This document shows positions 39,577 through 48,280 of a stretch of DNA of 64,000 nucleotides, piece after piece (position 1 is the first letter of the stretch; each line of letters starts with the position of its first letter). The notes below the pieces were generated by a model. It saw only the letters and a program-made list of their open reading frames with translations. It searched no databases and was not told where the DNA came from. Origin of the DNA: Corynebacterium testudinoris (GTDB taxonomy: Bacteria > Actinomycetota > Actinomycetes > Mycobacteriales > Mycobacteriaceae); the NCBI RefSeq assembly GCF_001021045.1, contig NZ_CP011545.1, forward strand, positions 434,001-498,000, given 5' to 3'. Both the position numbers and the translations under genes were made by a program.

Positions 39577-39864
39577 ATGGACGCAATTAAGTATCAGTTC
39601 GGTGCCATCGATGCCGCTGCCGGCGACATTAATGCCACCTCCGGCCGAATCAATGGGCTGCTCGATGACCTCAAGTCTCAGATCCAGCCGATGGCTGCGA
39701 CCTGGGAGGGCGAGTCGGCTGCCGCTTACGCGGAAGCTCAGGCCCGCTGGGACCGGTCAGCTGCGGAGCTCAACACCATCCTCGCCACCATTTCCCGCAC
39801 CGTTTCCCAGGGCAATGAGCGGATGAGTGACGTCAACCGCCGGGCCGCCGCTAGCTGGGGATAA
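39577..39864 (+). CDS. esxT: WXG100 protein EsxT-like
   Basis: 95 residues, ATG with AGAAGGAG upstream, 21 nt after esxU. WXG motif Trp43-Glu-Gly between two helices. No YxxxD/E is seen at its C-terminus, so any signal for the pair must sit on EsxU. Confidence 0.92.
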   Translation: MDAIKYQFGAIDAAAGDINATSGRINGLLDDLKSQIQPMAATWEGESAAAYAEAQARWDRSAAELNTILATISRTVSQGNERMSDVNRRAAASWG

Positions 39865-40168
39865 CCAAGAAACGCTGGATCTACCCATCCCGGCAGACGC
39901 ATCAAGGATCCAGCGCCCGGAGCAGTTGGGCTGACTGCTCCGCACTTTCTCTGTCTCACCATCGTCCAGCCGCCCACCTGGGGTTCACCCACGGTGGGCG
40001 TTTTGGCGTTCCACCCCTCGGTGGCCTAGAGTTAATTCCCTGTGTGCGCTGCCTCGACTAGCTAGTCAGGGCAGCAGATCATTCCGCGGGTCTCCACCGG
40101 CCGCCGCGGCTTCATCCCCGCGCACAGCACCTGGCCGGCAGCCCCAGACAGACTTTCAAGGAGTCATT
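39865..40168 (+). other. 304-nt intergenic region: end of ESX-4, promoter and leader of rplM
   Basis: No gene seen. Two 9-bp-stem hairpins follow esxT: CGCTGGATC/GATCCAGCG (39873-39915) and CGGAGCAGT/ACTGCTCCG (39918-39942). A terminator (39971-40004) comes next. Then TTGGCG (40003-40008), an 18-nt spacer and TAGAGT (40027-40032) form a plausible rplM promoter, and GACTAGCTAGTC (40056-40067) is a perfect 12-bp palindrome in the leader. Confidence 0.6.
39971..40004 (+). terminator. Terminator between esxT and rplM
   Basis: CGCCCACC pairs with GGTGGGCG across a 14-nt loop, followed by TTTT. Confidence 0.75.
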
Positions 40169-40612
40169 TTGTCTACTTTCCACCCGAAGAGCGGTGACAT
40201 TACCCGTAAGTGGTACGTCATCGACGCCACCGACGTGGTGCTGGGTCGACTTGCTTCCCACGTGGCAGACCTGCTGCGCGGCAAGGGTAAGCCCCAGTTC
40301 GCACCGAACGTTGACTGCGGTGACCACGTCATCATCATCAACGCCGACAAGGTTCACATCTCCTCCAACAAGCGTGAGCGCGAGATGCGTTACCGCCACT
40401 CCGGCTACCCGGGTGGACTGAAGTCCATGACCCTGGGTAAGGCTCTGGACACCCGTCCGGACCGCGTGGTTGAGGAAGCAATCGTCGGCATGATGCCGCA
40501 CAACAAGCTTTCCCGCTCCTCCGCTAAGAAGCTCCACGTTTTCACCGGCTCCGAGCACCCCTACGCCGGCCAGAAGCCCGAGTCCTACGAAATCAAGCAG
40601 GTGGCACAGTGA
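40169..40612 (+). CDS. rplM: 50S ribosomal protein L13
   Basis: 147 residues from a TTG with AAGGAG 5 nt upstream. L13 motifs [17 protein letters not shown] and MMPHNKL are intact. Pairs with rpsI in the usual two-gene unit. Confidence 0.97.
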   Translation: MSTFHPKSGDITRKWYVIDATDVVLGRLASHVADLLRGKGKPQFAPNVDCGDHVIIINADKVHISSNKREREMRYRHSGYPGGLKSMTLGKALDTRPDRVVEEAIVGMMPHNKLSRSSAKKLHVFTGSEHPYAGQKPESYEIKQVAQ

Positions 40613-41154
40613 CCGACCAGAATCAGAACGAGGACCTGAACGTGGTTGAGGCCGGCGACATCGACGCCGCCACCGCTGCCACCGAGGAATTCAACTACAC
40701 CATCGCCGACGCCGTCGCCCCCGAGGCTGACGTCGACGAGACCGAGGTTGTCACCGAGGTCGTTCTCGAAGGCCCGATCCAGACCGTTGGTCGCCGTAAG
40801 CGCGCCATTGCCCGCGTCCGCGTTGTCGCCGGCACCGGCGAGATCACCTGCAACGGCCGTGCTCTGGACGAGTACTTCCCGAACAAGCTGCACCAGCAGG
40901 ACATCCTTGGTCCGCTGACCCTCCTCGAGCGCGAGGGCCAGTTCGACATCAAGGCCAACATCTCCGGTGGCGGCCCGACCGGCCAGTCCGGCGCTCTGCG
41001 CCTGGCCATCGCCCGCGCCCTCAACCTGTACAGCCCGGCTGATCGTGCCGCCCTGAAGAAGGCCGGTTACCTCACCCGTGATGCTCGTGCAGTCGAGCGC
41101 AAGAAGGCTGGTCTGCACAAGGCACGTCGTGCCCCGCAGTACTCCAAGCGTTAA
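40609..41154 (+). CDS. rpsI: 30S ribosomal protein S9
   Basis: 181 residues from a GTG overlapping the rplM stop. The S9 core starts near residue 58 ([17 protein letters not shown]) and ends in YSKR, the tail that reaches the P-site tRNA. The ~57-residue acidic N-terminal extension is typical of actinobacteria. Confidence 0.97.
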   Translation: MTDQNQNEDLNVVEAGDIDAATAATEEFNYTIADAVAPEADVDETEVVTEVVLEGPIQTVGRRKRAIARVRVVAGTGEITCNGRALDEYFPNKLHQQDILGPLTLLEREGQFDIKANISGGGPTGQSGALRLAIARALNLYSPADRAALKKAGYLTRDARAVERKKAGLHKARRAPQYSKR

Positions 41155-41172
41155 TTTCGCTGGTTGCCTGCC

Positions 41173-41211
41173 AACGCCGTCCCTACCGCTTCTTGCGGAA
41201 GGGACGGCGTT
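41173..41211 (+). terminator. Hairpin terminator after rpsI
   Basis: AACGCCGTCCCT (41173-41184) pairs perfectly with AGGGACGGCGTT (41200-41211), with more pairing inside. No strong T run follows. Confidence 0.7.
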
Positions 41212-41230
41212 CGCCGTTAGGGTGGGCGTG

Positions 41231-41236
41231 CATAAT
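41231..41236 (+). promoter_or_regulatory. -10 hexamer for glmM
   Basis: CATAAT is followed by 7 nt and the ATG at 41244, fitting a leaderless glmM transcript. Confidence 0.55.
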
Positions 41237-41243
41237 GGACGAC

Positions 41244-42587
41244 ATGACAAGACTTTTCGGCACTGATGGCGTTCGCGGTCTCGCGAACAAGGAACTCACG
41301 GTCACGATGGCATTGAAGTTGGGGGCGGCAGCTGCCCGCGTCCTGACCTCGGACCGCAAGTCCAGCGACTTGCGGCCCATCGCTGTTGTGGGCCGTGACC
41401 CGCGCGTCTCTGGCGAAATGTTGGCCGCGGCTCTTTCGGCTGGCTTGGCATCGTGTGGCGTGGATGTGCTGCGCGTTGGTGTGATCCCGACCCCGGGTGT
41501 CGCTTTCCTCACGGATGATTACGGTGCGGATCTCGGCGTCATGATCTCGGCGTCCCATAATCCGATGCCCGATAACGGCATCAAGTTCTTCTCCGCTGGT
41601 GGCAAGAAGTTGCCCGATTCCGTCGAGGACGAGATTGAGGCGATGATGGAGAACCTCCCCGAGACCGGGCCCACCGGGACGGGCGTGGGCCGCGTCATCG
41701 AGGAGTCGCCGGATGCGCAAGATCGCTACCTGGCGCACCTGCGGGATTCGGCCGAGACTGATCTGACGGGCATCAAGGTCGTCGTGGACTGCGCCAACGG
41801 TGCTGCATCCGAGGTTGCTCCGCTGGCGTATGCGGCGGCGGGCGCTGAGGTCATTGCCATCCACAATCGGCCCAATGCGTACAACATCAATGACAATGCC
41901 GGTTCGACGCACATCGACCAGACCCAGAAGGCTGTCCTGGAGCACGGAGCCCACCTGGGCTTGGCCCACGACGGTGACGCTGATCGTTGTCTCGCGGTTG
42001 ACGCGGAGGGCAACGTGGTTGATGGCGATCAAATCATGGCGATTCTCGCGGTCGGTATGAAGGAAAAGTCGGAACTGCGCAAGAACACCCTCGTGGCCAC
42101 CGTCATGAGCAACCTGGGGCTCAAGATCGCGATGAAGGAGCAGGGCATCCCGATGCTGGAGACCCAGGTCGGTGACCGCTACGTGCTGGAGGAGCTCAAT
42201 CGCGGCGGCTACAGCCTCGGCGGCGAGCAGTCCGGCCACATCGTGTTGCCGGATCATTGCACCACTGGCGATGGCACCCTCACCGGTCTCAAGCTCATGG
42301 CCCGCATGGCGGAGACGGGCAGCACTCTTGGCGAGTTGGCGTCGGTGATGAAGGTCCTGCCGCAGGTGCTCATCAACGTACCTGTCGCGGATAAGTCCGT
42401 TGTCGCCGATCACCCCGATGTCCTCGCGGCCATTGCTGTTGCCGAGGAAGAGCTGGGCGAGTCCGGCCGAGTTCTCCTGCGGCCCTCGGGCACCGAGGCG
42501 CTGTTCCGCGTCATGGTGGAGGCAGGCGGCAGCGAGCAGGCCCGCCGGGTCGCAGGCCGTTTGGCTGCCGTGGTGGCATCAGTTTAA
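41244..42587 (+). CDS. glmM: Phosphoglucosamine mutase GlmM
   Basis: 447 residues from the ATG at 41244 ([15 protein letters not shown]), the length of the C. glutamicum enzyme; an in-frame ATG 9 nt upstream is less likely. Phosphoserine loop ISASHNP (Ser104), metal loop DGDADR and sugar loop GGEQSGH are intact. It converts glucosamine 6-phosphate to glucosamine 1-phosphate for peptidoglycan precursors, downstream of GlmS encoded 2.7 kb away. Confidence 0.97.
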   Translation: MTRLFGTDGVRGLANKELTVTMALKLGAAAARVLTSDRKSSDLRPIAVVGRDPRVSGEMLAAALSAGLASCGVDVLRVGVIPTPGVAFLTDDYGADLGVMISASHNPMPDNGIKFFSAGGKKLPDSVEDEIEAMMENLPETGPTGTGVGRVIEESPDAQDRYLAHLRDSAETDLTGIKVVVDCANGAASEVAPLAYAAAGAEVIAIHNRPNAYNINDNAGSTHIDQTQKAVLEHGAHLGLAHDGDADRCLAVDAEGNVVDGDQIMAILAVGMKEKSELRKNTLVATVMSNLGLKIAMKEQGIPMLETQVGDRYVLEELNRGGYSLGGEQSGHIVLPDHCTTGDGTLTGLKLMARMAETGSTLGELASVMKVLPQVLINVPVADKSVVADHPDVLAAIAVAEEELGESGRVLLRPSGTEALFRVMVEAGGSEQARRVAGRLAAVVASV

Positions 42588-42668
42588 AGCGGGCGGGAAC
42601 CTTTGGCCCCCTCGGGCAGTCCAATACTGATGAGGATCAGTTGAGGAATGCTACGAGGGGGTTTCATC

Positions 42669-42968
42669 ATGTCGGGGATACATCTCGACCTGCACGAGGC
42701 GTTGGCCGTGTTAGCCCGGCTGCAGGCAGACGGGGAGGATCAGCACCGCAGGCACGTCGCCACATCGCCGTCCTTCCCCATCGCTGCCGCTGGTCGCGAT
42801 TTCGCCGACCGGGGGCAGGCAATTGCCCACATGTTGCAGCGGGTGCACAACGCGGGAACACTGCGGATCGATGCTGTTCGGGCTACCGCCGACGCGGGCG
42901 TGGCGCAGGTGCAGGTGTACGGCGGCGTGGACAAGCTCGGTGGCGCGCAGCTGGAGGCGACGGAATGA
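42669..42968 (+). CDS. Small helical protein, possibly WXG100/EspC-like (cluster gene 1)
   Basis: 99 residues from the ATG at 42669 with GAGGGGG upstream. No signal peptide and no WXG motif. Two predicted helical stretches (about 5-25 and 44-78, the latter FADRGQAIAHMLQRVHNAG) give a size and layout like WXG100 or EspC-type proteins. In M. tuberculosis an uncharacterised ~100-residue gene follows glmM at the same place (Rv3440c), so this is probably its counterpart. It overlaps the next gene by 4 nt. Confidence 0.7.
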   Translation: MSGIHLDLHEALAVLARLQADGEDQHRRHVATSPSFPIAAAGRDFADRGQAIAHMLQRVHNAGTLRIDAVRATADAGVAQVQVYGGVDKLGGAQLEATE

Positions 42969-44212
42969 GGGCGAGCGGCTACGGTGCCGCAGTGCGGCAG
43001 CTGCAGCAGTCCTCGCGCGGGCTCTACGCGGGCCCACGGATCGGGGAGGAGGTGCTCAATGAGGCCCTCGCCGCCACGGAGGGGTTGGATCCCTCAGCCT
43101 TGCTGGGGCATACGCGCCAGGCGGTGGGAAGTAGTGATGCTTCGACGATGCGGCTGGGGATCCTCCCCGAGATTGCAAAGCTGCTATTCCAGGTCGCGGC
43201 GGGTGCGATTGCCAACAAGCTCGGCGACAAGATCGAGGAATGGTGGAGCAACCGCCAACAATCATCAGAGTTGAGCGACTCGGCGGAGCAGGCCAGCGAT
43301 GCCCTCACCGATATTCAGACGACGTCGGACTTGAGCGTCTCGGAGATCCTCAGTGCCCTGACCGCCGTGATCACCCAGTTGAGCTCGTTTCTCTCCCGCA
43401 TCGACCCTTCCACCTACCCGCGGGAGTTCTCCGAATGCGTCTCCGCTGGTTCAGAGCTTATCGACGCCGCGGGGGCCACCGTCCTCGAGCAATGCCGCGA
43501 CCGTGACAAGGCGGTATGTCAGTGTTTCGATGAGTTCCTAGCCCGCTGCGAGCCTGTCTGCGACAAGCCCGCCAGCGGGCCAGCCCACAGGGATGTGGCC
43601 ACCTGCGACGACGTATCCACTGCACCAGCGCCGTCGTCCGGTGGGGGAGGAGGGGGAGGGACGAGTAGCGCTCCGCCTGCCGCTGCTCCGCCAACTGCAC
43701 CGCCGCCTGCACCGGAGACACCAACGCAACCGCAGTCGGTGGCACCGCCAACGGAATCCACCCCGCCGCCACCGCCCACTCCACCTAACCTTCCCCCGGA
43801 GACACCACCACCAGCACCGCCCACCGTGCCCCCGATCGAGCCGCCACCGACGGCACCTCAGTCGGTTGAGGAATGCCCTCCGGCCGAAACCCAGGAGTGC
43901 GAGCCGCCGGAAGAGGAGGACAACGGCGACGATTTCACGGGCATCCTTGGCCTGATCGGGATCGGCATTCTGGCGCTGTGCCTGGAAGCGATCATCGACT
44001 GCCTCCAGGAGCCCGTTCTTCCCGAGCCGCCCGCTGTCCCTGAGCCGGAACCCGAGCCCGAACCCGAACCTGCGCCCGAACCACCGCCGCCGCCGAAACA
44101 GAACCTGCCGACGGATCTCGCAGCAGTCCCCGAACCACCACCGCCGCCGAAGCAAAATATCCAGGTAGAGGAACCAGTCGCGGGCGGGGCTAGAAAGGCA
44201 GGGCAGTGGTAA
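42965..44212 (+). CDS. Proline-rich protein with Cys cluster and one membrane segment (cluster gene 2)
   Basis: 415 residues from the ATG at 42965 (MRASGYGAAVRQL). Residues 1-160 are helical and without a signal peptide. A Cys cluster follows (EQCRDRDKAVCQCFDEF, then RCEPVC). Next comes about 100 residues of Gly then Pro/Thr repeats, an acidic patch, a hydrophobic segment (FTGILGLIGIGILALCLEAI), and a tail with two copies of PEPPPPPKQN preceded by Pro-Glu repeats. M. tuberculosis carries an Ala/Pro-rich protein here (Rv3439c). It may be an ESX-4 substrate or an envelope protein; function unknown. Confidence 0.75.
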   Translation: MRASGYGAAVRQLQQSSRGLYAGPRIGEEVLNEALAATEGLDPSALLGHTRQAVGSSDASTMRLGILPEIAKLLFQVAAGAIANKLGDKIEEWWSNRQQSSELSDSAEQASDALTDIQTTSDLSVSEILSALTAVITQLSSFLSRIDPSTYPREFSECVSAGSELIDAAGATVLEQCRDRDKAVCQCFDEFLARCEPVCDKPASGPAHRDVATCDDVSTAPAPSSGGGGGGGTSSAPPAAAPPTAPPPAPETPTQPQSVAPPTESTPPPPPTPPNLPPETPPPAPPTVPPIEPPPTAPQSVEECPPAETQECEPPEEEDNGDDFTGILGLIGIGILALCLEAIIDCLQEPVLPEPPAVPEPEPEPEPEPAPEPPPPPKQNLPTDLAAVPEPPPPPKQNIQVEEPVAGGARKAGQW

Positions 44213-44412
44213 TGGACTTTGAAGAGTTTTCGCGTCAGTTCCGGGAGCGCACCGCACAGCGGATGGTGGAGTTCGAAAAAGCTCTCGCGCAGGCACAAAA
44301 ACGGGTGGAAAAGTCGGTGGAGGCGCCAAAGCCAGCGGCCACCAACTACCACAACACCCCCCGAAAGCCAGCCGCTCGGGGCCGGGTCCAGGGGGTGCTG
44401 CGAAAGAACTAG
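44212..44412 (+). CDS. Small charged helical protein (cluster gene 3)
   Basis: 66 residues from an ATG sharing one base with the previous stop (TAATG), so translation is coupled. The first ~45 residues form one amphipathic charged helix (FEEFSRQFRERTAQRMVEFE); the end is basic. No family recognised. Tight coupling makes it a likely partner of the proline-rich protein. Confidence 0.65.
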   Translation: MDFEEFSRQFRERTAQRMVEFEKALAQAQKRVEKSVEAPKPAATNYHNTPRKPAARGRVQGVLRKN

Positions 44413-44430
44413 CGCGCTGACAACGGTGCG

Positions 44431-45252
44431 CTACAGCGCAGCCTTGTCGGCGAGCTCCTCGCCATCGAAGGACTGCACGTGCTTGGCCTCCGCAAGAGGG
44501 GCGGCAAAGTCGGAGTACTTCTTCTCGCCGCCGAGCTCGTGCAAGAGGAAGCCGGTGAGCAGACCGCGGGCCGTGTCCTGCGCGGAGTACTGCGGCAGGC
44601 CCAAGCCGAAGCTGAATTGGAAGAGGGCGTCTTCGGTGAAGCCGGCCTGATTGCCGTTGGTGATCTCGCGGTAGGCGACGGGTCCGCCCCAGTTGAGGGC
44701 GACCTTGGGGGGATTACCGGCGTCGAAAAGCTCATTGCGGCCCGAGCCGATGACCAGGCCGGGGGCCTGAACGTAGCGGGCGGCCTCCGTCGAGGAGGGC
44801 GTGGTCACGGCCGGGTAGAGCGCACCGACGGCCTTGACGGTCGGATTATTGGCGGCCATGAGGACCGCAGCGCCTGCTCCCATGCCGTGCCCGGCGACGC
44901 CGAGCTTGCCGGGGGAGACGGTGACCTTGCCGTGGCCGAGCTTCACGCCAGCCGCGATCTGGAGGCAGGTTTCCAAGTCTGCGGAGAAGCCGCGATGATC
45001 AGGGGCGATCCCCCGCTCGGTATCGGGGGCGGTGACGACGATTCCCCAGCTGGCTAGGTGGCGCAGGGTGGCGTGGTAGTTCTTCACCGACTTGGTCCAG
45101 TCGTGGCCAAAAGCGATCGCCGGAACACCTTTACCTTCCGCCGGGGTATAGACCTTACCCGGCAGGCCGGCGTAGTTGAGGTCACCGACGAGCACGCGAT
45201 GCGGGCCCCGCTTGGATAGTTGGGCCAGGTGCTTTTTCAGATTCGCAGACAC
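44431..45252 (-). CDS. Alpha/beta hydrolase, dienelactone hydrolase or cutinase-like
   Basis: 273 residues from the GTG at 45252; two GTG codons further upstream are alternatives, and a CACTAT hexamer stands 10 nt before 45252. Nucleophile elbow GHGMGAG, preceded by AIAFGHDW and followed by GLVIGSGRNELFDA, places it in the family of dienelactone hydrolase- and polyester-hydrolase-like enzymes. No signal peptide. The substrate is unknown. It converges on the three-gene cluster and is divergent from glmS. Confidence 0.8.
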   Translation of the reverse strand: MSANLKKHLAQLSKRGPHRVLVGDLNYAGLPGKVYTPAEGKGVPAIAFGHDWTKSVKNYHATLRHLASWGIVVTAPDTERGIAPDHRGFSADLETCLQIAAGVKLGHGKVTVSPGKLGVAGHGMGAGAAVLMAANNPTVKAVGALYPAVTTPSSTEAARYVQAPGLVIGSGRNELFDAGNPPKVALNWGGPVAYREITNGNQAGFTEDALFQFSFGLGLPQYSAQDTARGLLTGFLLHELGGEKKYSDFAAPLAEAKHVQSFDGEELADKAAL

Positions 45253-45317
45253 GACCACCACGATAGTGGAAGATCACCGGTGGGACCGCAAAACTCCGCC
45301 GGTTTGACCATCTCCGC

Positions 45318-45323
45318 TACAGT
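45318..45323 (+). promoter_or_regulatory. -10 hexamer for glmS
   Basis: TACAGT is followed by 7 nt and the glmS ATG. There is no room for a glmS ribozyme leader. Confidence 0.55.
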
Positions 45324-45330
45324 CATCGTC

Positions 45331-47208
45331 ATGTGTGGAATTGTTGGATATGTCGGTCACCGACAAGGACTAAACCTGGCGCTGGAAGCACTGCGCCGTA
45401 TGGAATACCGCGGGTACGACTCCTCGGGCATTGCTGTCGCGGGAGTTGACGCTGACGGCGACCAGGTCATCAATATGGTCAAGCGGGCGGGGAAGCTCGC
45501 CAATTTGGAAGACAAGATCTCGGAAGTCGGGGCGGACAACCTCGAGGGCACCACCGCTATTGGCCATACTCGCTGGGCCACGCACGGCCGGCCCACCGAT
45601 GCCAATGCTCATCCCCATATGTCCTATGACGGTCGGGTCGCGATTGTTCACAACGGCATCATCGAGAACTTTGCGCCGCTGCGCGCAGAGCTGGAGGCCG
45701 CGGGCATTGAACTGAAGTCGGAGACGGACTCCGAGGTAGCGGCGCATCTTCTGGCGCGCGCCTACAACGAGGGGGAGACCGCGGGAGATTTCCGGGCGTC
45801 GGCCCTGGCCGTGCTGGCTCGCCTCGAGGGTGCCTTTACCTTGCTGTTCATGCATGCCGATCACCCGGACGAGATTATCGCTGCTCGCCGTTCCACCCCG
45901 CTCATTGTGGGCGTGGGCGAGAATGAAATGTTCCTCGGCTCGGACGTCGCGGCGTTCATCGAGTTCACCAAGAATGCCGTGGAATTGGATCAGGACAACG
46001 TGGTCATCATCACCGCCGATGGCTACGAGGTGCTCAACTTCGATGGTTCCGCCGCCGAGGGTAAGCCCTTCACCATCGACTGGGACCTGGCTGCGGCTGA
46101 GAAGGGTGGCTTTGATTCCTTCATGATGAAGGAGATCCACGAGCAGCCCGCCGCCGTCCGCGATACCCTCGCGGGCCACTTCCAGGATGGCCGGGTCGTG
46201 TTGGATGAGTCCAATATCTCCGAGAACGATTTGAAGTCCATCAACCAGGTCTTCGTCGTCGCCTGTGGTTCGGCGTATCACTCCGGATTGCTGGCCAAGT
46301 ACGCCATTGAGCACTGGGTGCGCGTGCCCGTGCAGATCGAGGTGGCTTCTGAGTTCCGTTACCGGGACCCGGTCCTCGATGAGCGGACCTTGGTCCTCGC
46401 TATTTCCCAGTCCGGCGAGACCGCCGACACCTTGGAAGCCGTGCGGCATGCGAAGACCCAAGGCGCGAAGGTCCTGGCGGTGTGCAACACCAACGGTTCG
46501 CAGATCCCGCGCGAGTCTGACGCGGTGCTGTACACCCATGCCGGGCCGGAAATCGGTGTGGCGTCCACGAAGGCGTTCCTGGCGCAGGTCGCCGCCAACT
46601 ACATTGTTGGTCTGGCATTGGCGCAGGCCAAGGGCACTAAGTACCCGGATGAGATCGTGGAGATCTGGGAGGCGCTGGAGGAGATCCCGGGCAAGGTGGA
46701 GGAGGTGCTGGGTTGCCGCGACACGATCCGGGAGATCTCGGATGCGCTTGGCCAGGTCCGCACCATGCTCTTCCTGGGCCGAAACGTCGGCTACCCCGTG
46801 GCCTTGGAGGGTGCGCTCAAGCTCAAGGAGCTGGCCTACATTCACGCCGAGGGCTTCCCGGCGGGCGAGCTCAAGCACGGCCCCATTGCGCTCATCGAGG
46901 ATGACCTGCCGGTCGTTGTCGTTGTGCCGTCCCCGCGGGGCGTCAAGCTGCTGCATTCGAAGATCGTCTCCAATATCCAGGAGATCCGGGCGCGTGGCGC
47001 CAAGACGATCGTCATCGCCGAAGAGGGCGATACCTCGGTCGAGCCCTATGCCAACTGGCTCATCACCATCCCGGAGTCCGCGTCGATCATGCAGCCGCTG
47101 CTGGCCACGATCCCGTTGCAGTACCTGGCGGCGGATATCGCCCGGGCCTGCGGTAACGATGACATTGATAAACCGCGCAACCTGGCCAAGTCGGTGACGG
47201 TGGAGTAA
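45331..47208 (+). CDS. glmS: Glucosamine-fructose-6-phosphate aminotransferase
   Basis: 625 residues from the ATG at 45331, so that the catalytic Cys2 (MCGIVGYVG) becomes N-terminal after Met removal; the frame is open upstream but only this start makes a working enzyme. Glutaminase domain about 1-230, then two SIS domains (about 295-430 and 465-600), ending NLAKSVTVE. It makes glucosamine 6-phosphate for cell-wall amino sugars. Confidence 0.97.
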   Translation: MCGIVGYVGHRQGLNLALEALRRMEYRGYDSSGIAVAGVDADGDQVINMVKRAGKLANLEDKISEVGADNLEGTTAIGHTRWATHGRPTDANAHPHMSYDGRVAIVHNGIIENFAPLRAELEAAGIELKSETDSEVAAHLLARAYNEGETAGDFRASALAVLARLEGAFTLLFMHADHPDEIIAARRSTPLIVGVGENEMFLGSDVAAFIEFTKNAVELDQDNVVIITADGYEVLNFDGSAAEGKPFTIDWDLAAAEKGGFDSFMMKEIHEQPAAVRDTLAGHFQDGRVVLDESNISENDLKSINQVFVVACGSAYHSGLLAKYAIEHWVRVPVQIEVASEFRYRDPVLDERTLVLAISQSGETADTLEAVRHAKTQGAKVLAVCNTNGSQIPRESDAVLYTHAGPEIGVASTKAFLAQVAANYIVGLALAQAKGTKYPDEIVEIWEALEEIPGKVEEVLGCRDTIREISDALGQVRTMLFLGRNVGYPVALEGALKLKELAYIHAEGFPAGELKHGPIALIEDDLPVVVVVPSPRGVKLLHSKIVSNIQEIRARGAKTIVIAEEGDTSVEPYANWLITIPESASIMQPLLATIPLQYLAADIARACGNDDIDKPRNLAKSVTVE

Positions 47209-47214
47209 CCCGCC

Positions 47215-48261
47215 ATGACTGCCACGCCACTCACCTTCCGGCACGACACCCTCGGGCAGCGGGTGCTGTTTGGTGCGAATCAGGCGGCCGAGCACGTGGC
47301 CGCCGAGATCAACGGCCGGAAGGTGATGGTGGTGGCCAGCCCCCGCGAGATGCGGCGGGCGCGCGAGCTCTTTGCCGATCTGAAGATCGCGGTGTGGCAC
47401 GAGGATGTGGCCATGCACGTGCCGGTGGAGGTGGCGGACCGTGCCCGGGGCGTCGCAAAGCAGCACGACATTGACCTGCTGGTGGCGGTCGGGGGCGGCT
47501 CGGCGGTGGGAACGGCGAAGGCCGTAGCGCTGAGCACGGGGATCGAGCTCATCGCCGTGCCCACCACCTACGCTGGTTCTGAGGCGACGGATGTGTGGGG
47601 GATGACGGAGCAGGGCCGCAAAACCACGGGCCAGGACCCGCGGGTGCTGCCCACGGCCGTGATCTACGATTCCACGCTGACGGTTTCCCTGCCCGTGGAT
47701 CTGTCGGTGGCCTCGGGGCTTAATGCGCTGGCCCATTGTGTCGACTCGCTGTGGGCTCCTCGTGCTGATCCGATCAACGCGGCCCTCGCTACGGAGGGGG
47801 CGCGGGCCTTAACCACCGGACTGCCCCGAGTCCATGACAACCCGGTTGACCTGGGTGGGCGTGATCAGTTGCTCTACGGCGCCTACCTCGCCGCAGTGGC
47901 GTTTGCCTCGGCGGGGGCGGGAATGCATCACAAGATCTGCCACATCCTCGGCGGTACCTTCAACCTGCCGCACGCCCCCACGCACGCGATCGTCTTGCCC
48001 TACGTCGTGGCCTTCAACGAACCGGCCGCCGCAGAACGCCTCGGGGTGGCCTTCGGTGGCCTCGCGGGCCTGCAAGAGTTAAGAAAGCGTATCGACGCCC
48101 CGCGGGCCCTGCGCGACGTCGGCTTCACCGCCGCCGGTATCCCCGAGGTCGTCCGCCAGGCATTGGACGCCGTCCCGGCGTCCAATCCGCGCCCGGTGAC
48201 GGCCGACAACCTCACCGAGTTGCTCACGAGGGCGTTAGTCGGGGCGGAGCCCGCCGGATAG
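47215..48261 (+). CDS. Maleylacetate reductase-like iron-containing dehydrogenase
   Basis: 348 residues, 6 nt after glmS. NAD-binding GGGSAVGTAKA, then metal-ligand histidines in LNALAHCVD and GMHHKICHILGG, and HAPTHAIVLPYV. This matches maleylacetate reductases, which reduce maleylacetate to 3-oxoadipate in hydroxyquinol or chloroaromatic breakdown. No dioxygenase or other aromatic gene is nearby, so the actual substrate is open. It is probably co-transcribed with glmS. Confidence 0.85.
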   Translation: MTATPLTFRHDTLGQRVLFGANQAAEHVAAEINGRKVMVVASPREMRRARELFADLKIAVWHEDVAMHVPVEVADRARGVAKQHDIDLLVAVGGGSAVGTAKAVALSTGIELIAVPTTYAGSEATDVWGMTEQGRKTTGQDPRVLPTAVIYDSTLTVSLPVDLSVASGLNALAHCVDSLWAPRADPINAALATEGARALTTGLPRVHDNPVDLGGRDQLLYGAYLAAVAFASAGAGMHHKICHILGGTFNLPHAPTHAIVLPYVVAFNEPAAAERLGVAFGGLAGLQELRKRIDAPRALRDVGFTAAGIPEVVRQALDAVPASNPRPVTADNLTELLTRALVGAEPAG

Positions 48262-48267
48262 CAGTGG

Positions 48268-48273
48268 CACAAT
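48268..48273 (+). promoter_or_regulatory. -10 hexamer for alr
   Basis: CACAAT followed by 7 nt and the ATG at 48281. Confidence 0.45.
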
Positions 48274-48280
48274 GTCACCC

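Noticed and set aside
45262..45330. glmS ribozyme or riboswitch before glmS
   Set aside because: Too little space and no conserved core; the -10-like hexamer sits directly before the ATG.
45370..47736. 788-codon open frame opposite glmS
   Set aside because: Shadow of glmS and of the start of the dehydrogenase gene; the product shows no domain-like pattern.
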